NCBI GenBank assembly: GCA_041394605.1
Contig: JAWKHX010000004.1
Location: forward strand, 768,183 to 832,182
Direction of reading: 5' to 3'
Source of the DNA: UBA668 sp041394605
GTDB lineage: Bacteria > Actinomycetota > Acidimicrobiia > Acidimicrobiales > Ilumatobacteraceae
Length of the DNA: 64,000 nucleotides
Position numbers and translations under genes: made by a program. Below the pieces are notes generated by a model that did no database searches, was not told where the DNA came from, and saw only the letters and a list, made by a program, of their open reading frames with translations. This document shows positions 52,589 through 61,914 of the stretch, piece by piece. Each line of letters begins with the position of its first letter. The first letter of the stretch is position 1.

Positions 52589-53869
52589 GTGGCGAAATTC
52601 GGCGACACCCAGGAGCTCCTGAAGTGTTCGTTCTGCGGCAAGTCGCAGAAGCAGGTGAAGAAGCTCATCGCCGGGCCGGGGGTCTACATCTGCGACGAGT
52701 GCATCGATCTCTGCAACGAGATCATCGAAGAGGAGCTCACCGACACCGGTGAGTTGCGCTTCGACGAACTGCCCACGCCGCGCGAGATCCGCACCTTCCT
52801 CGACGACTATGTGGTCGGCCAGGACGACGCCAAGAAGATCCTGTCCGTCGCGGTCTACAACCATTACCGGCGCATCCAGTACCAGCAGTCCGCCGGGGTG
52901 GGGCGGCGCGACGAGGTGGAACTGCAGAAGAGCAACATCCTGCTGCTCGGCCCCACTGGCTGCGGCAAGACCCACCTGGCCCAGACGCTGGCCCGCCTGC
53001 TGAACGTGCCGTTCGCCGTGGCCGACGCCACCGCGCTCACCGAGGCCGGCTATGTGGGCGAGGACGTGGAGAACATCCTCCTGAAGCTCATCCAGGCTGC
53101 GGACTTCGACGTGAAGAAGGCCGAGACCGGCATCATCTACATCGACGAGATCGACAAGATCGCCCGCAAGAGCGAGAACCCGTCGATCACCCGCGACGTG
53201 TCCGGTGAAGGCGTGCAGCAGGCCCTGCTGAAGATCCTCGAAGGCACGGTGGCCTCGGTGCCTCCGCAGGGCGGGCGCAAGCACCCCCACCAGGAGTTCA
53301 TCCAGATCGACACCACCAACGTGCTGTTCATCTGCGGTGGGGCGTTCGCCGGTCTGGAGCAGATCATCGAGAGCCGTGTCGGCCACCGCGGGGTGGGCTT
53401 CAACGGCACCGTCCGCAGCAAGCTGGAGCGTGATCCGGGCGAACTGTTCGCCCAGGTGCAGCCGGAGGACCTCCTGAAATTCGGCATGATCCCCGAGTTC
53501 ATCGGTCGCCTGCCGATGATCGGCGCCGTGCGCAGCCTGGACCGCGAGGCGCTGGTGAAGATCATGGTGGAGCCGAAGAACTCGCTGGTGAAGCAGTACC
53601 GCAAGATCATGGAGTTCGAAGAGGTGGATCTGGAGTTCACCCGGGAGGCCATCGAGGCCGTCGCCGACCTGGCGCTGGTGCGCGGCACCGGTGCGCGTGG
53701 CCTGCGGGCCATCCTCGAAGAGGTGCTGCTCAACACGATGTACGAGCTGCCCGGCCGCACCGATGTGGGTCGCGTCGTCATCGACGCGGACACCGTGCAG
53801 ACCAAGGCCAACCCCACGCTCGTGCCGCGGGAGCCGGCCACGAAGCGCCCGCGCCGCCAGGCCAGCTGA
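52589..53869 (+). CDS. clpX: Clp protease ATP-binding subunit ClpX
   Basis: AAA+ unfoldase of 426 aa that feeds substrates to ClpP. The zinc-binding domain has C13, C16, C35 and C38. Walker A is GPTGCGKTHLAQ near 122, the pore-loop element GYVGEDVEN near 155, Walker B IIYIDEIDKIA near 185, and sensor 2 GTGARGLRAILEE near 370. GTG 52589 follows AGGGGAC. The frame is intact. Confidence 0.97.
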   Translation: MAKFGDTQELLKCSFCGKSQKQVKKLIAGPGVYICDECIDLCNEIIEEELTDTGELRFDELPTPREIRTFLDDYVVGQDDAKKILSVAVYNHYRRIQYQQSAGVGRRDEVELQKSNILLLGPTGCGKTHLAQTLARLLNVPFAVADATALTEAGYVGEDVENILLKLIQAADFDVKKAETGIIYIDEIDKIARKSENPSITRDVSGEGVQQALLKILEGTVASVPPQGGRKHPHQEFIQIDTTNVLFICGGAFAGLEQIIESRVGHRGVGFNGTVRSKLERDPGELFAQVQPEDLLKFGMIPEFIGRLPMIGAVRSLDREALVKIMVEPKNSLVKQYRKIMEFEEVDLEFTREAIEAVADLALVRGTGARGLRAILEEVLLNTMYELPGRTDVGRVVIDADTVQTKANPTLVPREPATKRPRRQAS

Positions 53870-53887
53870 TCGCCGCCGGTCGCCCCG

Positions 53888-55189
53888 ATGACCACCTACG
53901 CCGACGCGCTCGCGTACCTCGACGGCCACTCCAACTACGACGTCACCGGCAGGATCAACTCGCCCACGCTGGAACGCATGCAGACCCTCGTGGCGGCGAT
54001 GGGCGACCCCCAGCTGGCCTATCCGGTCATCCATGTCACCGGCACCAACGGCAAGGGCTCCACGTCGCAGATGATCACCCGCCTGCTGATGGCCCACGGC
54101 CTGTCGGTGGGCACGTACACCAGCCCCCACCTGGAGCGCTTGAACGAGCGGATCAGCCGCAACGGTGAGCCGATCTCCGACGACGAATTCGCCGAGCAGG
54201 TGGCGGCCGTTGCCGACCTGGAGGTCATCACCGGGGTCCGGCCGAGTTACTTCGAGGCAGTCACGTGCGCGGCGTTCCGCTGGTTCGCCGACGTGGCCGT
54301 GGACGTCGCCGTCGTGGAGGTCGGTCTCCTGCTCGGCCGGTGGGACGCCACCAACGTCTGCGACGCCCAGGTGGCGGTGATCACCAACATCGGGATGGAC
54401 CACACCGAGTACGCCGGGCCCACCACGGTCCACATCGCCACCGAGAAGGCGGGGATCATCAAGCCGGGCAGTGCCGTGGTGATCGGCGAGACGGACCCTG
54501 CGTTGGCCCGCATCTTCGTGGAGGCCGGCGGCGCCGCCATCTTCCTCCGTGGTGAGGACTTCGACGTGGTCGAGAACCAGTTGGCGCTGGGCGGGCGGCT
54601 GGTGGATCTGCGCACGCCCACCACCGTCTACCCCGAGGTGTTCGTGCCGCTGCACGGCCGCCACCAGGGCGACAACGCTGCCGTCGCGCTCACCGCCGTG
54701 GAGGCGTTCTTCGCCGCCCCGGTGCCCGAGGAACTGCTGCAGGAGGGCCTCGCCCAGGTGGTGATGCCCGGCCGGTTCGAGGTGATGGGCCATCAGCCGC
54801 TGGTGGTGGTCGACGGCGCCCACAACCCTGCCGGCGCGGACACCTGCGCGTCCGTCTTCTTCGAGGACTTCGACCCGGAGGGCCGGCGGATCCTCGTGGT
54901 CGGCTGCCTGCAGGGCCGCGACCCGAGCGAGATGCTGGCCGCGCTGCGCGCCGACGAGTTCGACGTGGTGGTCACCTGCACGGCGCCGTCCGCCCGCGGG
55001 CTGGCCGCGGCCGACCTCACCGCCGCGGCGACGGCGCTCGGGTGCGACGAGGTCGTCGAGCGGGCCACCGTGGAGGCCGCCATCGACCACGCGCTGGCTG
55101 GCGCGGCCGCGGAGGACGCCATCCTCGTCACCGGGTCGCTGTACGTGGTGGGCAATGCCCGCCCGCACCTGCGCACCGTGCTGCGCTGA
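53888..55189 (+). CDS. folC: Folylpolyglutamate synthase / dihydrofolate synthase
   Basis: Mur-ligase-fold enzyme of 433 aa that adds glutamate to folates. The P-loop HVTGTNGKGSTSQM is near residue 50. TSPHLERLNERI, then VVEVGLLLGRWDATNV, NIGMDHTEYAGPT and VDGAHNPAGADTC are the ordered family motifs. It starts 18 bp after clpX, an order common in Actinobacteria. Confidence 0.95.
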   Translation: MTTYADALAYLDGHSNYDVTGRINSPTLERMQTLVAAMGDPQLAYPVIHVTGTNGKGSTSQMITRLLMAHGLSVGTYTSPHLERLNERISRNGEPISDDEFAEQVAAVADLEVITGVRPSYFEAVTCAAFRWFADVAVDVAVVEVGLLLGRWDATNVCDAQVAVITNIGMDHTEYAGPTTVHIATEKAGIIKPGSAVVIGETDPALARIFVEAGGAAIFLRGEDFDVVENQLALGGRLVDLRTPTTVYPEVFVPLHGRHQGDNAAVALTAVEAFFAAPVPEELLQEGLAQVVMPGRFEVMGHQPLVVVDGAHNPAGADTCASVFFEDFDPEGRRILVVGCLQGRDPSEMLAALRADEFDVVVTCTAPSARGLAAADLTAAATALGCDEVVERATVEAAIDHALAGAAAEDAILVTGSLYVVGNARPHLRTVLR

Positions 55190-55202
55190 GCCGAACCGTC
55201 GG

Positions 55203-55208
55203 TAGCCT
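55203..55208 (+). promoter_or_regulatory. -10-like hexamer TAGCCT, 8 nt before ndk start
   Basis: TAGCCT in GGTAGCCT stands 8 nt before ATG 55217, which has no ribosome binding site. This is the same hexamer and the same spacing as at 2716-2721 for the phosphotransferase. Confidence 0.5.
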
Positions 55209-55216
55209 GCGACGCC

Positions 55217-55627
55217 ATGTCTGATCGCACCCTCGTTCTGCTGAAGCCCGACGCCGTCCGCCGCAAGCTCACCGGCGAGATCATCCGCCGCATCGAGGCC
55301 AAGGATCTCACCATCGTCGCCATGGACCTCCGCCTGCTCGACGAGGAGACCCTGTCGCGTCACTACGCGGAGCACGTGGGCAAGGGCTTCTACGCCGACC
55401 TCGTGTCGTTCATGAGCAGCGGCCCGGTGGTGGCCATGGTGGTCGAGGGCCCGGAGGACACCTGGGAGGTCATGCGCACGCTGATGGGCGCCACGAACAG
55501 CCGCAAGGCGGCCGGCGGCACCATCCGTGGTGACCTCAGCGCGTCGTTCACCGAGAACCTCATCCACGGCTCGGACTCCGCCGAGTCGGCCGTCCGCGAG
55601 ATCGGCATTTTCTTCCCGAATCTGTAA
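55217..55627 (+). CDS. ndk: Nucleoside diphosphate kinase
   Basis: Enzyme of 136 aa that balances nucleoside triphosphate pools. The opening RTLVLLKPDAVRRKLTGEII and the active-site ENLIHGSDSAESA (phospho-His near 117) are diagnostic. The MGATNSRKAAGGTIRGDLS substrate loop is intact. It is probably transcribed from its own leaderless promoter. Confidence 0.97.
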   Translation: MSDRTLVLLKPDAVRRKLTGEIIRRIEAKDLTIVAMDLRLLDEETLSRHYAEHVGKGFYADLVSFMSSGPVVAMVVEGPEDTWEVMRTLMGATNSRKAAGGTIRGDLSASFTENLIHGSDSAESAVREIGIFFPNL

Positions 55628-55643
55628 CAATCGGCTGGGCCGC

Positions 55644-55649
55644 TACACT
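55644..55649 (+). promoter_or_regulatory. -10-like hexamer TACACT upstream of mreB
   Basis: TACACT in GCTACACT lies 38 bp before ATG 55688, which is preceded by AGGAGG. This suggests a conventional mreB promoter with a short leader in the 60-bp gap after ndk. Confidence 0.35.
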
Positions 55650-55687
55650 CACGGGCCAGCACGTCGAGCCGCGTCAGGAGGATGGTG

Positions 55688-56720
55688 ATGGCGAGAAGCA
55701 ATCCGCTCGCGCTCGGTCGCGATCTGGCCATCGACCTCGGCACGGCCAACACGCTCATTTATGCCCGTGGCCAGGGTGTGGTCCTCAACGAGCCGTCGGT
55801 CGTCGCCATCGACATCACCGACGGTCGCCCCGTCGCCGTGGGCCTCGAGGCCAAGCGGATGATGGGCCGCACCCCAGGGCGGATCAAGACCATCCGCCCG
55901 TTGAAGGACGGCGTCATCGCCGACTTCGAGGTCTGCGAGAAGATGCTGCGGTACTTCATCCAGAAGGTGCACGCCAGCCGCTGGAGCAAGCCGCGCATGG
56001 TCATCTGCGTGCCGTCGGGCATCACGGGCGTGGAGCAGCGGGCGGTGCAGGACGCGGCGGAGTACGCCGGCGCCCGCAAGCCGGTCCACATCATCGAAGA
56101 GCCCATGGCCGCCGCCATCGGCGCCGACATGCCGGTGCACGAGCCCAGCGGCAACATGATCGTGGACATCGGCGGCGGCACCACCGAGGTGGCCGTCATC
56201 TCCCTCGGCGGCATCGTCACGGCGCAGTCCGTGCGGGTTGCCGGTGACGAACTGGACGACGCGGTCATCCAGTACGTGAAGAAGGAGTTCTCGCTGGCCA
56301 TCGGCGACCGCACGGCGGAGGAGATCAAGATCCACATGGGGTCGGCCTGGCCGCTGGACGAGGAACTCACCGCGGACATCCGTGGCCGCGATCTCATCAG
56401 CGGCCTGCCGCGCACCATCCCGCTCACCACCGAGCAGGTGCGCGAGGCCCTTTCCGAGCCGGTGTCTGCCATCGTGGACGCCGTGAAGACCACCCTGGAT
56501 CGCACCCTCCGGAACTGGCCGCCGACATCATGGAGGCCGGCATCATGGTCACCGGCGGCGGCGCTTGCTGGCCGGCCTGGATCGTCGCCTGTCCCACGAG
56601 ACCGGCATGCCGATCAACATCGCTCACGATCCGCTGTTCAGTGTGGTCGTCGGCTCGGGCCGGGCGCTGGAGAACATCGACGCCATGCGGGGGCTGATGT
56701 CGCTGAGTTCCGACGAGTGA
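55688..56720 (+). CDS. mreB: Rod shape-determining protein MreB, two frameshifts near 3' end
   Basis: Actin-like filament protein of ~344 aa that positions elongation machinery under the membrane. LAIDLGTANTLIYARGQGVVLNEPS (phosphate 1), CVPSGITGVEQRAV, MIVDIGGGTTEVAVISLGGIV (phosphate 2) and the C-terminal GGGA-LLAGLDRRLSHETGMPINIAHDPLFSVV are intact. The frame breaks near 56505 (DRT to PELAADIMEAGIMVTGGG) and again near 56562. Both repairs need about one base each. The operon genes mrdA and rodA are whole and the gene should be essential in rods, so sequence errors are likely. ATG 55688 fits AGGAGG spacing. Confidence 0.93.
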
Positions 56721-56736
56721 CCTCGGCGGGCACCGC

Positions 56737-57790
56737 GTGTTCAATCTCAGCCGCAATCGGATCATCGTCCTGGTGGTGCTCACCGGAATGCTCCTCATCA
56801 CCCTGGATCAACGCGGCAACGCTGCGCTGGACCGTGTGCGCTCCTCTTCGCCACGGTGATGCGGCCGTTCGACACGGCGGTGGAGGCCGTCGCCCTGCCC
56901 ATCGAGCGGGCGTGGGACGGCATCAGCCGGGTGGACGATCTGGGCGCGAGAACGAGGCGTTGCGTGACCAGTTGGCGCGGGTGAAGGGCTCCGAGATCGA
57001 GGCCCAGTCGGCCATCCTGGCCTACCGCGAGCTGCTGAAGGTCAACCAGCTCACGTCGAAGTTCAACTACCCGGTGCGCCCGGCCCAGGTGGTGGGCAAC
57101 TCGCCGAGCAACTTCCAGAACACGGTGGAGATCAATGTCGGGTCGAACCAGGGCGTCGAGGCCGGCATGCCGGTCATCGACGGCGCCGGCCTCATCGGGC
57201 GGATCTCCCAGGTGTTCCCGAACAGCAGCGTCGTGCTCCTGATCACCGATCCGAGCTTCTCGATCAACGCACAGGTGCTGACGCCCGACCATGACGTGGC
57301 CGTGGACGACACGCCCTCCAGCAGCACCACACCCACCGGCATCCCGGTCGACGATCTGGGCACCACCACCACGTCGACGACCACCACCACGACCCTGCCG
57401 CCGCCGATCGACCCCGGGTCCACCACCACGTCGTCCACGTCATCCACGTCCAGCCTGCCGGACGGCGGTACCACCACGTCCACCACCGAGGTGCGGGTGG
57501 TGCGCGAGACGGGCCAGTGCGAGGGGCGCGGCGTGGGCCGCACCCTGGTGTTGCGCTTCACCGACACCACCTCGTCGCTGTCCGGGGTGAAGGTCGGCTC
57601 CATCGTGGACACGGCCGGCGGCAACAGCAGCCTGGCGCCGCAGGGCATCCCCATCGGGATCATCTCCAAGGTGGAGCGGGCCAGCGGCAGCGGCGCGGCC
57701 ATCGTGGAGGTCACCCCGAACTCCAGCCTGGAGCAGCTGAACTTCGTGGCGGTCGTGCTCTACGTGCCGAACGACGCCGTGGGGCGCTGA
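56737..57790 (+). CDS. mreC: Rod shape-determining protein MreC, frameshifted, with Thr/Ser-rich insertion
   Basis: Periplasmic-side elongasome scaffold of ~350 aa. GTG 56737 opens FNLSRNRIIVLVVLTGMLLITL (membrane anchor). Frame changes near 56840 and 56945 precede the coiled coil (ENEALRDQLARVKG) and the beta domains (VVGNSPSNFQNTVEINVGSNQGVEAGMPVI and VGSIVDTAGGNSSLAPQGIPIGII). Between the beta domains, at roughly 57305-57490, lies an unusual insertion of ~60 residues rich in Thr, Ser and Pro, including TTTTSTTTTTTLPPP. The family normally has only a short loop there. Confidence 0.9.
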
Positions 57791-57791
57791 G

Positions 57792-58315
57792 GTGCACCGC
57801 CCCGCCGTCGCAGCGGCGCTGCGCATCCTGCCCGTCGGCATGGTCGCGCTGGCGATCCAACGGCAGGTGTTCGCCGAGCACCCGGTTGCCGACGTGAAGA
57901 TCCAGTTCGTGCTGGCGCTCGTGGTGGCTGCCGGGGCAGGTGGCGGCGCGGACCGTGGCGCTGTGGCCGGTTTCGTGCTCGGCCTGCTCTACGACGCCAG
58001 CGGCAACACCCGCTCGGGCTGATGGCGCTGGCCTATGGGCTCGGCGGGATGACCGCCGGGTACGTGCAGAGCATCACCCCTGACCCCCAGTGGTGGCTCG
58101 CTGCGATCTTCGCCGGCATCGGGGCGGCGGTGGGTGAGGCGGCAATTCCCGCGGCCGAGGTGGTCATCGGCGACAGTGGCTGGGTCACCCGCGACCTGGT
58201 GGTGGTGCTGCCGGTGGTGGCGGGGGCGGCCTTCCTGCTGTGCCCGCTGCTGTTGCCCATCGGCCGCTGGATGATGGGCGTGAAGCGCAAGAAGTGGAAG
58301 GCGATGCTCGAATGA
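57792..58315 (+). CDS. mreD: Rod shape-determining protein MreD, one frameshift
   Basis: Small polytopic membrane protein of ~174 aa. The first part (ILPVGMVALAIQRQVFAEH...GFVLGLLYDASGNT) meets a stop at 58020. Shifting frame at about 58010 reads PLGLMALAYGLGGMTAGYVQSI and continues to 58315. GLLYD...PLGLMALAY is a conserved MreD stretch, so this is one gene split by an indel. It connects MreC to PBP2/RodA. Confidence 0.88.
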
Positions 58316-58362
58316 CCGGGGCGCGTCCCATCGGCGGCCCGGCCGGAGCAGACTGGTAGGCC

Positions 58363-60699
58363 ATGGCACTGGACAAGCGTTCCCGCCGGCTCGGTGTGCT
58401 GGCCACCGTGTCGCTGCTGCTGCTCGGCCTGCTCGGCGCCCGCCTGTGGTTCCTGCAGGGCACCCAGGCCGATGAGTACCAGGCCCAGGTGACGTCGGCG
58501 AAGCGGCGCACCGTCTACATCGCCCCCGAGCGGGGGCGCATCTTCGACGCCGACGGCCGCGTGCTGGCGGACAACAAGCGCATCCTCACGGTGACGGTGG
58601 ACTGGTCGGTGATCCGTCGCAAGTCCAACCGCGACGAACTGTTCGCCCGCCTCTCCGGGCCGTTGCAGGTGCCCATCGACGACCTCCAGCGGCGCTACAA
58701 CCCGTGCTACCCGGGTGGCCCGAGCACCTGCAACAAGGGCCAGTTGTACGACACCCTGCTGCCCCTGCCGCTGAAGGAGGACGTGTCCGAGGACATCGTG
58801 GCGTTCATCAAGGAACGCAGCGAGGACTATCCGGGCGTGGACGTGATCGAGCAGTACAAGCGGGTGTACCCCTACGCTCCGCTGGCCTCCCACGTGGTGG
58901 GGTTCATGGGGGCGATCACCGCAGAGACGAAGGATGCGTACACCGCCCAGGGCTACCGGCTGAACGAGCGTGTGGGTCAGTTCGGTGTGGAGCTGTCCAT
59001 GGAGCGAGAGCTGCACGGGTGGTGGGGCAAACGCGTTTACGAGGTGGACGCCTCGGGTGCCATCGTGCGCGAGATCGAGGAGGAGTCCGTCGAGCCGGTG
59101 GCCGGGTTCGACATCCAGCTGAGCATCGACCTGGACATCCAGCAATATGCCGAACAGGCGCTGGAGACCGAGCTGCGGTCTCGTCGCGACCTGCCGTTCG
59201 AGTACGGCGGAGGGTGCGACTGCGCGCCGCGCAACCCGCTGGACCCGGAGACCAACTTCAAGACCAGGGTCTTCCAGCAGACCCTGCCGGACGGCACCAA
59301 GGTGGACTACCCGGAGTACGTGAACCACAAGGCTCCCGCCGGCGCCGTGGTGGTCATGAACCATCAGACGGGTCAGGTCCTGGCGATGGCCAGCTACCCC
59401 ACGTTCGACAACCGCTGGATGGAAGCCGGCATCAGCAGCGCCAAGTACCAGGAGCTCTTCCCCAGCAAGAATCCCGACGGCTCGAAGCTGAACCCGGACT
59501 TCGCCGTGCTCGTCAACCGCGCCGTGTCCGGCAACTACAACCTCGGCTCGACGATCAAACCATTCGTCGCCTGGTCGGCGATCCACGCCGGGATCATCAC
59601 CTCGAGCGAGATCTACGACGACGAGGGCACGTACACGCTGGAAGGCATCCCGCCGGAGGACTGCCAGAACAACGGCGGCAACTACAAGTGCGTGTTCAAG
59701 AACGCCACCTGCGGCACCGGGCGACCGTGCGCCTATGGCACCGTGGCCACCGAGACGGCGCTCGCCGTGTCCAGTGACGCCTACTTCTACCGGCTGGGCG
59801 AGAAGTTCTTCGACGCCAGCGAGAACACTCCGGACCAGACGAACCTGCTGAAGGTCAACCTCGAGCGGTTCGGGTTCGGGCTGAAGACGGGCATCCAGTT
59901 GCCGTTCGAATGGGGCGGACGCATTCCCGACGACGAGGTGAAACGCAACCTCGTCGAGCGCGGCGTGCTCCTGCCCGGCGAGGCGCCGCGCTTGCTGGTC
60001 GGCGACGAGGTGCAGGTGGCCATCGGCCAGGGCTTGATGGCGGCCACGCCACTGCAGATGGCCGTTGCCTACTCCACCATCGCCAATGGCGGCTTCCGGT
60101 ACCAGGCGTCGATCCTGAAGGCCATCCTGGCGCCGCTGACGCCCGACCTCGGCCCCGCAATGGCCGACATCGACGCCGGTGAGGTGGTGGTCAGCTTCGA
60201 CCAGCCGAAGATGATGGACCAGTTGGAGGGCGACGGTGGCCTGGAGACCATCGTGGCCGGCCTGCGACGGGTCATCCGCGGGCCGGGGCAGCCGAGGGCG
60301 GACAGCAATGACGGCATCTACCACTCCACCACCGGTGAACGGCTCTTCCAGGGCTTCCCCGGGTTCATCGACATCGCCGGCAAGACCGGTACCGCCCAGG
60401 GCGCCGGCAACCTGCCGTGGAACGACTCGTCGGCGTTCGCCGCGTTCGGGCTGCCGGCCGAGGACGGCAGCTACCCGTACCCGTACACCGTGGTGGCCTA
60501 CCTGGAGAAGGCCGGCTATGGCGCCAAGGCGGCTGCCCCGGTCACGAAGTGCGTCTTCCTCGCGCTTGCCGAGGTGATCCCCACCGACCCCGTCGTGGTG
60601 TCGGACACGCTGGACCTCAACAGCAATGTGCCGGCGCCGCCCAAGCAATTGGTCAACACCTCCTGTCTGGGCGGTGCGGCCAACGCGACGAAGGGTTGA
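58363..60699 (+). CDS. mrdA: Penicillin-binding protein 2 (elongasome transpeptidase)
   Basis: Class B PBP of 778 aa. An N-terminal membrane anchor (LGVLATVSLLLLGLLGARLWFL) precedes the dimerisation domain (APERGRIFDADGRVLADN). The transpeptidase motifs are S396-x-x-K399 (GSTIKPF), SSD near 470 and KTG at 674-676 (AGKTGTAQG). It is longer than usual and carries ten extracytoplasmic cysteines, mostly in pairs (CYPGGPSTC, GCDCAP, CQNNGGNYKCVFKNATCGTG), suggesting disulfides. A CAGACT hexamer ends 8 nt before ATG 58363. Partner of the following RodA. Confidence 0.96.
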   Translation: MALDKRSRRLGVLATVSLLLLGLLGARLWFLQGTQADEYQAQVTSAKRRTVYIAPERGRIFDADGRVLADNKRILTVTVDWSVIRRKSNRDELFARLSGPLQVPIDDLQRRYNPCYPGGPSTCNKGQLYDTLLPLPLKEDVSEDIVAFIKERSEDYPGVDVIEQYKRVYPYAPLASHVVGFMGAITAETKDAYTAQGYRLNERVGQFGVELSMERELHGWWGKRVYEVDASGAIVREIEEESVEPVAGFDIQLSIDLDIQQYAEQALETELRSRRDLPFEYGGGCDCAPRNPLDPETNFKTRVFQQTLPDGTKVDYPEYVNHKAPAGAVVVMNHQTGQVLAMASYPTFDNRWMEAGISSAKYQELFPSKNPDGSKLNPDFAVLVNRAVSGNYNLGSTIKPFVAWSAIHAGIITSSEIYDDEGTYTLEGIPPEDCQNNGGNYKCVFKNATCGTGRPCAYGTVATETALAVSSDAYFYRLGEKFFDASENTPDQTNLLKVNLERFGFGLKTGIQLPFEWGGRIPDDEVKRNLVERGVLLPGEAPRLLVGDEVQVAIGQGLMAATPLQMAVAYSTIANGGFRYQASILKAILAPLTPDLGPAMADIDAGEVVVSFDQPKMMDQLEGDGGLETIVAGLRRVIRGPGQPRADSNDGIYHSTTGERLFQGFPGFIDIAGKTGTAQGAGNLPWNDSSAFAAFGLPAEDGSYPYPYTVVAYLEKAGYGAKAAAPVTKCVFLALAEVIPTDPVVVSDTLDLNSNVPAPPKQLVNTSCLGGAANATKG

Positions 60700-60702
60700 C
60701 AC

Positions 60703-61890
60703 GTGGCGCTCACGCTCCGGCGACGGCCGGACTCCGGCCTCGGCAACATCCACTCCAGCCCCGGTGCACCCAGCCGCAACGTGGACTGGGTGCTGATGCT
60801 GGCCATCAGCGCGCTGTCCGTCATCGGATTGGCGGTCATCTACTCCGCGTCGTACAGCAAGTTCCCGATCGGTGGCACCACGCCGTACGGGTTCTTCTTC
60901 GTCACCCGCCAGGAGATCTTCCTCATCGGTGCCGTGATCGCCATGGTCGTGGTGATGTCCTTCGACTACGAGTGGTGGAAGGACCACGCCCGCTTCCTGT
61001 ACGGCGCCACGGTCATGTTGCTGGTGCTGATCGTGCTGATGAACCTGCTGCACGTGCGTGGCAACCAGACCGTGCTGAGCTTCGACTTCGGGCCGTTCAA
61101 CGTGCAGCCCGCGGAATTCGCCAAGTTCACCACGCTGCTGCTGGTGGCCACGTACCTGGCGGAGGACCGCGCCGACGACCTGCCCTACCACCGGTTCATC
61201 ATCGGTCTGCTGCTGGTGGGCCTGCCCACCGTGCTGATCATCCTCCAGCCCGACCTCGGGTCGGCCTCGGTGCTGGTGGTGATGGTGATGGGGCTGATGC
61301 TGGTGGCCGGGGCGAAGGCCCGCTACATCTTCATGATCTCGGTGCTGTCCGGCCTCACCGTGCTGGCGGCGATCGTCACCAAACTGGTCAACGAGTACCA
61401 GATCCGCCGGTTCACCGTGTTCTTCAACCAGAACACCACGGACCCGGCGATGCGCGACCTCGTCTACCAGGGGCGCAACGCCATCCGCGCCCTCGCCACC
61501 GGCGGGCTCACCGGCAAGGGTTGGTTGCAGGGGCCGATGACCAATGCCCCCAAGGACATCCCGGTGCAGTGGGCCGACTTCCCGATCTCGGCGGTCGGCG
61601 AGCAGTTCGGCCTCATCGGGTGCGCGGTGCTGATCGGGCTCTACGCCGTGATCCTGTTGCGCATCTGGCGCATCGCCCACCTGTCGCGAGACCTTCTGGG
61701 TACGTACCTGTGCGCCGGAGTGTTCACGATCCTCCTGTGGCAGGTCTTCCAGAACATCGCGATGACGATCGGCGTCATGCCGATCACGGGCCTCCCGCTG
61801 CCGTTCATCTCCTATGGCGGCTCCGGCGTCGTCACGTTCTTCGCCCTGATGGGTCTGGTACAGAACGTGCACATGCGCCGTTACCGGTGA
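60703..61890 (+). CDS. rodA: Rod-shape peptidoglycan polymerase RodA (SEDS family)
   Basis: Polytopic glycosyltransferase of 395 aa with about ten helices. Markers are FNVQPAEFAKFTTLLLVATYLAE, LIILQPDLGSASVLVVMVMGLML, ATGGLTGKGWLQGP and PLPFISYGGSGVVTFFALMGLVQN. It polymerises lipid II for PBP2. GTG 60703 starts 3 bp after the mrdA stop, so the pair is co-translated. Confidence 0.96.
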   Translation: MALTLRRRPDSGLGNIHSSPGAPSRNVDWVLMLAISALSVIGLAVIYSASYSKFPIGGTTPYGFFFVTRQEIFLIGAVIAMVVVMSFDYEWWKDHARFLYGATVMLLVLIVLMNLLHVRGNQTVLSFDFGPFNVQPAEFAKFTTLLLVATYLAEDRADDLPYHRFIIGLLLVGLPTVLIILQPDLGSASVLVVMVMGLMLVAGAKARYIFMISVLSGLTVLAAIVTKLVNEYQIRRFTVFFNQNTTDPAMRDLVYQGRNAIRALATGGLTGKGWLQGPMTNAPKDIPVQWADFPISAVGEQFGLIGCAVLIGLYAVILLRIWRIAHLSRDLLGTYLCAGVFTILLWQVFQNIAMTIGVMPITGLPLPFISYGGSGVVTFFALMGLVQNVHMRRYR

Positions 61891-61900
61891 TGTCGCTCGC

Positions 61901-61906
61901 TAGACT
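61901..61906 (+). promoter_or_regulatory. -10-like hexamer TAGACT, 8 nt before start codon
   Basis: TAGACT in GCTAGACT stands 8 nt before ATG 61915 with no Shine-Dalgarno sequence between them, again the leaderless arrangement. Confidence 0.5.
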
Positions 61907-61914
61907 TGCGTGAA

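Noticed and set aside
52307..55630. A 1107-codon minus-strand open frame opposite clpX, folC and ndk
   Set aside because: Antisense to three clearly identified housekeeping genes; no recognisable domain.
58033..61872. A 1279-codon open frame on the minus strand opposite mreD, mrdA and rodA
   Set aside because: Produced by codon bias in GC-rich genes; it is antisense to well-recognised genes and shows only His/Arg/Val-rich shadow composition.
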